12,009 nucleotides of DNA, from NCBI GenBank assembly GCA_949739095.1, contig CATIYX010000252.1, positions 1 to 12,009 of the forward strand. Direction: 5' to 3'. The DNA is from an uncultured Clostridia bacterium. Its GTDB lineage: Bacteria > Bacillota > Clostridia > RUG12999. Made by a program: the position numbers and the translations under genes. This document shows, piece after piece, positions 3,932-9,897 of the stretch (position 1 is the first letter of the stretch; each line of letters starts with the position of its first letter). The notes under the pieces are model-generated. The model did not search any database, was not told the DNA's origin, and was given only the letters and a program-made list of their open reading frames with translations.

Positions 3932-6900
3932 TTATGCTATCCAAATGAAATAAATCACTTTTGCGGCTTCTTCACGCAGCGCATTATCCAATGGGCGGAA
4001 TGCTGCATATTCGTTGCCACAAAGCACACCTGCCGACGCCAATTGCTGAACGCTGGACTGCGCATACTCCGATATTTGTACTGCATCAACTAGTGCAGGC
4101 TGCTGTGTTTGTATCAGCGTTTTTCCAGCTGCCGCCAGCGCACGGGATGCCATTACTGCCATATCTTCGCGGGTGATACTCTGTCCTATGCCAAAGGTGC
4201 CATCTCCCATACCGTTCACAATACCCAAATTACGTGCCGTATAGATATAGGGTGCGAACCAGTCGCCGCTTCTCACATCAGAGAACCCTTCCCCCGCTAC
4301 CGTAGCTTCTATGTTCAGCGCGCCCATCAACATTTTCAAGAATTCCTCACGCGTGACATTGTTTTTGGGAGCAAAATTCCGGTTTTGGTCACCGGAAACA
4401 ATACCTGCCGATGCCAAATGTTCAATATAGCCATATGCCCATGTACTTTCCGTACTGACATCTCCAAAATAGTTACTGCTCACATAGTCCACAGATGGTT
4501 CCTGGTAGTTGTTGTTCGTGTTGGTATTACCTGTACCCGCCGGCACAACAATCGCACCTGCATTCGTAGAACTGCTCCGCTGCGGTCTACCTCCTACGCC
4601 TACAGACTGCTGGTCTTTTGTAAAATATGCATATACTGTAACATCGCTATCCGGCATGATGAAGGTTGCTGTTGTTCCACTTACGGAAACCGCAACGCCA
4701 TTTGCTCTCCAATTGCTGAAGGAATAGCCGCTGCTTGCTACCGCTGTCACTGTCACGGTTTCACCAGACAAAAATTCTGTTTTACTGCCGCTGATACGCG
4801 CTGTTCCGCCCGTGCCTGCCGATACTGTTACCTTGTGTGCCGAAAGTCCCGCCGTAGTATCGATAATGGAAATTTCTGCCGTCAGCACATCACCACTATC
4901 CAGCGTGACCGTCAGAAGAATGTCTCCGGTTTGTTTATCCAGCACGCCAGATGAAATGGTTAAGATTCCTTCATTTAAAGTATAATCTGTGGTTTCTTCC
5001 AATACCGCTTCGCCCAGTTTCACAGCTTCCACCGCCGCATCTGCGGTTTTTAATGTAAATGCCAAGTCCTTATGGTCTGTTCCTTGCACGTATTTGTCAT
5101 ATGTTGCTTTTGCAGGCGTTATGGAACTATCTTCAGCTTCTGCGAATACCGCTGTCAATGTTACATTTTCTGCTGGCATAAAAATCATCAACGGATTTTG
5201 TTTCTGCTGTTCTTCCGTCAGTGCGATTCCTGTCGCCGTCCAGCCTGTGAACTTATTCCCTGCCGTCGGCGTTGCTTCTATTGTCACTCGTACGCCCGCT
5301 TCAAACGGTCCACCTACGCCTGTTTTTACTGCCACCGTTCCTTTTTCCTCGTCCGCGCTGTTTGCCGTCACCGTATAGGTCGGCGGAGGGGTTGGCGTAC
5401 TGTTTTCTACAGTGATAACCACTGTCGGGTTTGTTCCGCCATCCATTTCAAACATCAGCGTCCGCTCGCCTTTTGCCAGCGTCTCCAGATAGCTTGTTTT
5501 GATGGTATAGACATTACCGCTGACCGTGTAGTCTATTCCTTCCGTCAATGTCAGCGTCGTCGTATTATTTTTCAGTGCCTGGAACGTATAATCACCCGGT
5601 GTGAGCGTTACTGCAATATCTTTATGGTTTGCATTTTCAGTATATTTATCATAATCCGCTGTGGTGGGCGTTACCGATGCATTTATTTTTTCTGCAAACG
5701 CCGCTGCCAAGGTTACATTTTCCGCTGGCATGAAAATCATCAGCGGATTTTGCGTTTTCTGCTCTTCCGTCAGTGTAATTCCTGTCGCCGTCCAACCTGT
5801 GAACTTGTTTCCTTCTTTTGGTGTGGCTTCTATTGTCACTCGTACGCCCGCTTCGAACGGTCCGCCTACGCCTGTTTTCACTGCCACCGTTCCTTTTTCC
5901 TCGTCCGCGCTGTTTGCCGTCACCGTATAGGTCGGTGGAGCCACCGGCGTACTATTTGCTACAGTGATAACCACTGTTGGATTGGTTCCGCCGTCCATTT
6001 CAAACATCAGCGTCCGTTCACCTTTTGCCAGTGTATCCAGATAACTCGTTTTGATGGTATAGACATTGCCGCTGACCGTGTAGTCTGTTCCTTCCGTCAA
6101 CGTCAGTGTCGTCGTACTGTTTTTCAGCGCACGGAATGTATAATCGCCCGATGTGAGCGTCACTGCAATATCTTTATGGTTTGCATTTTCAGTATATTTA
6201 TCATAATCTGCTGTGGCAGGAGTCACAGACGCATTCGTTTTTGCCACAAATGTCGCTGTTACAGTCACATTCACTGCCGGCATGGTAATCGTCAGCGGGT
6301 TTTGCATCTTTTGCGCTTCCGTCAGCGTAATTCCTGTCGCCGTCCAGCCCGTGAATTTATTCCCTGTTTTCGTTGTCGCTTCCACCGTCACGCTAGTGCC
6401 TGCTTCAAACGCGGTTCCTGTCGTTGTCACCGCTACCGTTCCCTTTGCTGTATCTGTACTGTTTACCGTCACCGTATAGGTTGGCGGCGTGCTGTCTGCT
6501 ACGGTAATCACCACTGCCGGATTGATTCCGCCGTCCATTTCAAATGTCAACGTCTGTGCTCCGGTTGCCAGTGTATCCAGATAACTTGTTTTGATGGTAT
6601 AGGTATTGCCGCTAACCGTATAATCCGTTTCCGCCTTGAGCGCTGCACTGCCGTTTTTCAGTGTACCGAATGTATAATCGCCCGCCGTCAGCGTCACCGT
6701 AATGTCTTTGTGATTCACATTTTCAGCATATTTATCGTAGTTTGCTATGGTGGGCGTTACTGCAGCATTTGTCTTTGCCGCAAACGCCGCTGTTAGCGTT
6801 ACATTTTCTGCGGGCATAGTAATCGTCAGTGGATTTTGCATCTTTTGTGCTTCCGTCAGCGTAATTCCTGCCCCTGTCCAGCCTGTGAACTTATTCCCTG

Positions 6901-9163
6901 CTTTCGGCGTTGCTTCCACTGTCACACTTGTGCCTGCTTCAAAGGATTCGCCTGCCGTGGTCACCGCCGCCGTTCCCTTTGCGGAATCTGTGCTGTTTAC
7001 TGTCACCGTGTAGGTTTCGGGTGGTGTGGTGATATCTTCCACTTCTTCAATTTTTATGCCATAGATATTTGAATTTGGACCGTCCGACCCTGCTCCTGTC
7101 TGTGCGTAAATATCCATTCCGGTAAGCTGTGTGGACTGATTCAGAAAACTGCCGCCCATCACCAGCTTCGTGCAGTTGTCCAGCGCGGGCGCTTTGTTCA
7201 CTTTCACGCCGACATCACTCACTGCTGCATAGTTACCTGCCCATGCATTCACTTTCTTTTGGTCCATGTCAAATTCCAGCCGTAAGTAAACGGCTGTATT
7301 CGTATCCGAATCCAGTGTATGCGCCGTTCCAATAACGTTACCCTCTCCGTCCCGCAGAGATACGGTTTTCGTTGCTTTGTCCGCACGCACAATCAGAATA
7401 TTTCCGCTGTTTCCTTTGAAAATATAATCTACGTAGGTATCTGCCGGTGACATGCTCGCGTTAAAATCCATTTCCAGACAATAGCTGCCACCAGCTATCG
7501 CCTTGGGTGACGGATTAAAAGTGGTGTCCGCCGTGAAATCATAGTTGCTTCCTACAATATAATTTTTATCCTTGCGCCATTTAATCAGGAGCGACATGAC
7601 TTGATGAGTATCAGCGGCTTTATAGATATTATGTGTATATGCATAAGCATTATTGGGATATATCGTAATACCTGCCGCGCCCGGCAGCCAGTCCCGCTGT
7701 CCGCCGCTTGTATCGCCCAGACCGGTTTCCGTTGTAGCAGTATCCACCAATCGATAGGCTTCCAGAAGTTCTGTGGGGTCTAGAGACCAACTGAACTTTT
7801 TCTCCCCGAACGCTGCCGTGAGCGTCACATTCGCCGCCGGCATGGTGATGGTGATTGGATTCTGTGTTTTCTGTTCCTCCGTCAGTTCCAGCCCCTCTGC
7901 CGTCCAGCCTGTGAATTCATACCCTGCTTTCGGTGTTGCTTCCGCTTTCGCACTCGCACCCGCTTCAAACTCGCTGCCCGGCGAAGTCACTGCCGCACTG
8001 CCCATGGTATCGTCTGCTGATTTTGCCGTTACAGTATAGGTCGGGGCGGACGAGGTGTTTTCCACTGTGAGCGCAACCTCCGGATTCGCGCCGCCATCCA
8101 TCACAAATGTCAGCGTGTGGCTGCCGTTTGCCAGTGCTTTCAGTGTTTCTTCTGCGATAGTATAAGTATTGCCGCTGACCGTATAATAGTCTGCCGCCAA
8201 ATCAGCGCTGTCCAAGGTGATTTTTTGCAAACGGTGCGAAACCGGTGTGAGTGCAATATCCAGACTGCCGCCGTCCTTTTTGTCATAGGTCACCGTGGTT
8301 TTGTCCGCGGTAGTATCCGCCATTTTGGACGCTTTTACGTTATAAAAGCCCGCCATTGTGTTGCCGCCGCCTGGAAATAATCCTGATATATCCAGCCGTG
8401 TTAATTGTGTAACATCGTTGTTTATAAACGGTTGATTTTGCGCTAAAACTGTCAAACTCTCCGGCACCGTCCCCAAATTGCTAACAGTCTCATGTTTTGC
8501 ATAGTACGCGGAATAGGTCTTATTGTTCAGGTCTACAACAAATCGCACATAAGCCGGAACCGGGTTTCCTGCCCCAAACGACTGCGCTACCTGCGTACCA
8601 ATTACAGTATCGGACGCATCCACCAGATAGATTTTGCTAGTTACATGATCAAATCGCAGCCGTGCGATCGTTTTAGCAGTCCCATCTGCCAGCCCCCGCA
8701 ACTCATAGCGGATATAGGATTTGCGATTATTTCCGTCATTGATAAAGTTGATGAGTTGTGATTCCACCATATAAACACCATCCGTCATCGCTACCGGATT
8801 GGGATTGATTGACGAATTCTGTGTAAAATCAAACCCTCCCCGTTCTGCATCCGCAGTCGTTGCGCTATTACTAAACCCATAACGGATTACTGTTGTGCCG
8901 CCTGTATTCGTCGCATCGGCTCCTAGTGCATTTTCACCCCCTGACCAGCAGTTTTTCAGACTTATCCCAAAGCGCGCAATAATTGTCGCTGCAGAATCAC
9001 TCGTATTTTCCCGATTATCATATTCATTTCGCAACATCGCCGCATCAAACTCCGCGATTTTCTCATCCTCCGCCGCAACCGCGCCGGCGATACCGCCTAG
9101 CCCTGCCATCATCGTGCATATCATCGACAATGCCAAGACAAAAGAAAACAACCTTTTTTTCAT
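3932..9163 (-). CDS. giant exported S-layer-homology protein with X2-like and InlB-B-like repeat array
   Basis: This 1743-residue surface protein has no recognised catalytic domain. Order of modules (numbered from this start): signal peptide 1-31 (MKKR, hydrophobic core, AVA-A cleavage region); unrecognised laminin-G-like module about 35-285; X2-like Ig module about 289-373; InlB-B/Flg_new_2-type module 375-455 (FTGW, ITITMPAANVTLTAAF); second copy of the laminin-G-like module about 456-712; then four alternating pairs, InlB-type (717, 895, 1078, 1262) and X2-like (about 800, 978, 1161, 1346, signature DYTVSGN-YTI); a sixth InlB-type module about 1443-1520; a Ser/Thr/Asn-rich linker; and three SLH modules 1568-1743 (motifs VTREEF, ITREDM, ALREEA). 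By family knowledge, SLH binds pyruvylated wall polymer, and X2 and InlB-type modules act as binding or spacer units. The function is therefore likely adhesion or polysaccharide capture at the cell surface. The ATG at 9161-9163 is chosen because AAAGGA lies 11 nt upstream; the ATG at 9173-9175 abuts that site. It is divergent from the lyase gene. Confidence 0.9.
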   Translation of the reverse strand: MKKRLFSFVLALSMICTMMAGLGGIAGAVAAEDEKIAEFDAAMLRNEYDNRENTSDSAATIIARFGISLKNCWSGGENALGADATNTGGTTVIRYGFSNSATTADAERGGFDFTQNSSINPNPVAMTDGVYMVESQLINFINDGNNRKSYIRYELRGLADGTAKTIARLRFDHVTSKIYLVDASDTVIGTQVAQSFGAGNPVPAYVRFVVDLNNKTYSAYYAKHETVSNLGTVPESLTVLAQNQPFINNDVTQLTRLDISGLFPGGGNTMAGFYNVKASKMADTTADKTTVTYDKKDGGSLDIALTPVSHRLQKITLDSADLAADYYTVSGNTYTIAEETLKALANGSHTLTFVMDGGANPEVALTVENTSSAPTYTVTAKSADDTMGSAAVTSPGSEFEAGASAKAEATPKAGYEFTGWTAEGLELTEEQKTQNPITITMPAANVTLTAAFGEKKFSWSLDPTELLEAYRLVDTATTETGLGDTSGGQRDWLPGAAGITIYPNNAYAYTHNIYKAADTHQVMSLLIKWRKDKNYIVGSNYDFTADTTFNPSPKAIAGGSYCLEMDFNASMSPADTYVDYIFKGNSGNILIVRADKATKTVSLRDGEGNVIGTAHTLDSDTNTAVYLRLEFDMDQKKVNAWAGNYAAVSDVGVKVNKAPALDNCTKLVMGGSFLNQSTQLTGMDIYAQTGAGSDGPNSNIYGIKIEEVEDITTPPETYTVTVNSTDSAKGTAAVTTAGESFEAGTSVTVEATPKAGNKFTGWTGAGITLTEAQKMQNPLTITMPAENVTLTAAFAAKTNAAVTPTIANYDKYAENVNHKDITVTLTAGDYTFGTLKNGSAALKAETDYTVSGNTYTIKTSYLDTLATGAQTLTFEMDGGINPAVVITVADSTPPTYTVTVNSTDTAKGTVAVTTTGTAFEAGTSVTVEATTKTGNKFTGWTATGITLTEAQKMQNPLTITMPAVNVTVTATFVAKTNASVTPATADYDKYTENANHKDIAVTLTSGDYTFRALKNSTTTLTLTEGTDYTVSGNVYTIKTSYLDTLAKGERTLMFEMDGGTNPTVVITVANSTPVAPPTYTVTANSADEEKGTVAVKTGVGGPFEAGVRVTIEATPKEGNKFTGWTATGITLTEEQKTQNPLMIFMPAENVTLAAAFAEKINASVTPTTADYDKYTENANHKDIAVTLTPGDYTFQALKNNTTTLTLTEGIDYTVSGNVYTIKTSYLETLAKGERTLMFEMDGGTNPTVVITVENSTPTPPPTYTVTANSADEEKGTVAVKTGVGGPFEAGVRVTIEATPTAGNKFTGWTATGIALTEEQQKQNPLMIFMPAENVTLTAVFAEAEDSSITPAKATYDKYVQGTDHKDLAFTLKTADAAVEAVKLGEAVLEETTDYTLNEGILTISSGVLDKQTGDILLTVTLDSGDVLTAEISIIDTTAGLSAHKVTVSAGTGGTARISGSKTEFLSGETVTVTAVASSGYSFSNWRANGVAVSVSGTTATFIMPDSDVTVYAYFTKDQQSVGVGGRPQRSSSTNAGAIVVPAGTGNTNTNNNYQEPSVDYVSSNYFGDVSTESTWAYGYIEHLASAGIVSGDQNRNFAPKNNVTREEFLKMLMGALNIEATVAGEGFSDVRSGDWFAPYIYTARNLGIVNGMGDGTFGIGQSITREDMAVMASRALAAAGKTLIQTQQPALVDAVQISEYAQSSVQQLASAGVLCGNEYAAFRPLDNALREEAAKVIYFIWIA
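4860..7015 (-). repeat. intragenic tandem array, period about 534-552 bp
   Basis: The InlB-type plus X2-like module pair repeats in tandem. The marker CCGT(A/G)TAGG that begins each InlB-type module falls at 5371, 5923, 6472 and 7006, so spacings are 552, 549 and 534 bp. The units starting at 5380 and 5932 (minus strand) are close to identical at the DNA level over long stretches, including synonymous sites. The outermost units are more diverged. This suggests recent duplication or gene conversion in the middle of the array. Confidence 0.85.
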
Positions 9164-9281
9164 GTTCCGTTCCATCCTTTCTCTCTGCCAGCAAACCCCT
9201 TATTGCCTGCCTTGTACTTTTGCAGTGAAGCATCATATTTGCAAATCGTTTTTCACGCAAAAACATGATTTCTTATATTAT

Positions 9282-9311
9282 ATTGTAGTGCGTCCTATTG
9301 GTAAAAGTCAA
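9282..9311 (-). promoter_or_regulatory. promoter of the giant SLH gene
   Basis: On the minus strand TTGACT (9306-9311) and TACAAT (9282-9287) are separated by 18 bp. The resulting leader is about 110 nt. It contains a small hairpin (GTTTTTgcgtGAAAAAC) but no riboswitch that I recognise. Confidence 0.6.
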
Positions 9312-9417
9312 TAAGCAATTTCTAAACTTTCCTCTTATTTTTGTCATAAATTGCACATTCCTATTGATACAAAAAGTAAACATTCGAACGCACATCATTT
9401 CGTAGAACACCTATTCT

Positions 9418-9666
9418 CCAAAGAAAAATAAAGGACGGGCGCAGGGGGCGAAAAGCGGAGGATACATTCTCGCAAGAAAAATAAAGAAGGAGGATTTTGA
9501 TATAGTCAAAATCCGGAAGACATTTTTCACGAGGGAATGGGGGCTAGGAGCGGAAGATATTTGCCCCAAGAAAAATAAAGGAGGAGCTTTTTGAGCGCTA
9601 CTCAAAAAGCGGAGGACATTTTCAAGGGGTAAATATCTGTAGCGACACTTTTTTTGGGGGGGGACA
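9418..9666. repeat. nested palindromic repeat, locus 2 (two units in tandem)
   Basis: This locus has the same boxes as 820-1170, with different stems. It opens with CCAAAGAAAAATAAAGGACGGG (9418-9439), then AAGCGGAGG (9453-9461). Unit 2 has P2 CATTCTC (9465-9471) with 9533-9539 (one G-U), the box AAGAAAAATAAAGAAGGAG (9474-9492), P3 GGATTTTGA (9492-9500) with TCAAAATCC (9506-9514), and GGAAGACATTT. Unit 3 has GAGCGGAAG (9548-9556), a 13-bp P2 (9555-9567 with 9626-9638, one G-U), the box at 9568-9585, a 10-bp P3 GCTTTTTGAG (9586-9595) with CTCAAAAAGC (9601-9610), and GGAGGACATTTT. It closes with TTTTTTT-GGGGGGGG-ACA (9649-9666), whose TTTGG can pair with the opening CCAAA. No credible gene lies in the region; a minus-strand open frame (9411-9743) merely reads through the repeat. 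Confidence 0.75.
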
Positions 9667-9897
9667 AATAATTTTCTCTCCAGCTCTTCTGATACACAAA
9701 ATGTTTCTTTTTCCGAAAAAATTATCGTTTCTTGTGTTGCCATAGTGTCAAAATAATTGCTGCTCTTTTCCTTTTATATTGTTTGCCGCACAGATTGCCT
9801 ATCTATTCCCCGTTTTTGCCTATTTTCTGTCTGCCTTTTTTATGATAAGATACTGGTAGTATAACAGCTTGTAGTAATAGGAAGGGAGAAATAAACG
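9667..9897. other. intergenic region upstream of the lyase gene
   Basis: This 231-bp stretch has no gene. It holds the leader of the lyase gene; the ribosome binding site GGAAGGGAG sits 9 nt before the ATG at 9898. TATA-like motifs (TAAGAT, TATAAC at about 9845-9865) are possible -10 elements, but no convincing -35 partner is seen. Confidence 0.4.

Noticed and set aside
5072..6796. 574-codon open frame antisense to the SLH gene, plus shorter repeated antisense frames
   Set aside because: Cys/His/Arg-rich shadow of the repeated modules; its openness follows from codon choice in the sense gene, and no plausible start site was noted.
4860..7015. Regularly spaced repeats that could suggest a CRISPR array
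   Set aside because: Period is about 550 bp, the repeats are coding and degenerate, and there are no short identical repeats with unique spacers.
9176..9281. Possible riboswitch in the leader of the SLH gene
   Set aside because: I looked for cyclic-di-GMP (GEMM) type conserved blocks and did not find them; only a small hairpin is visible.
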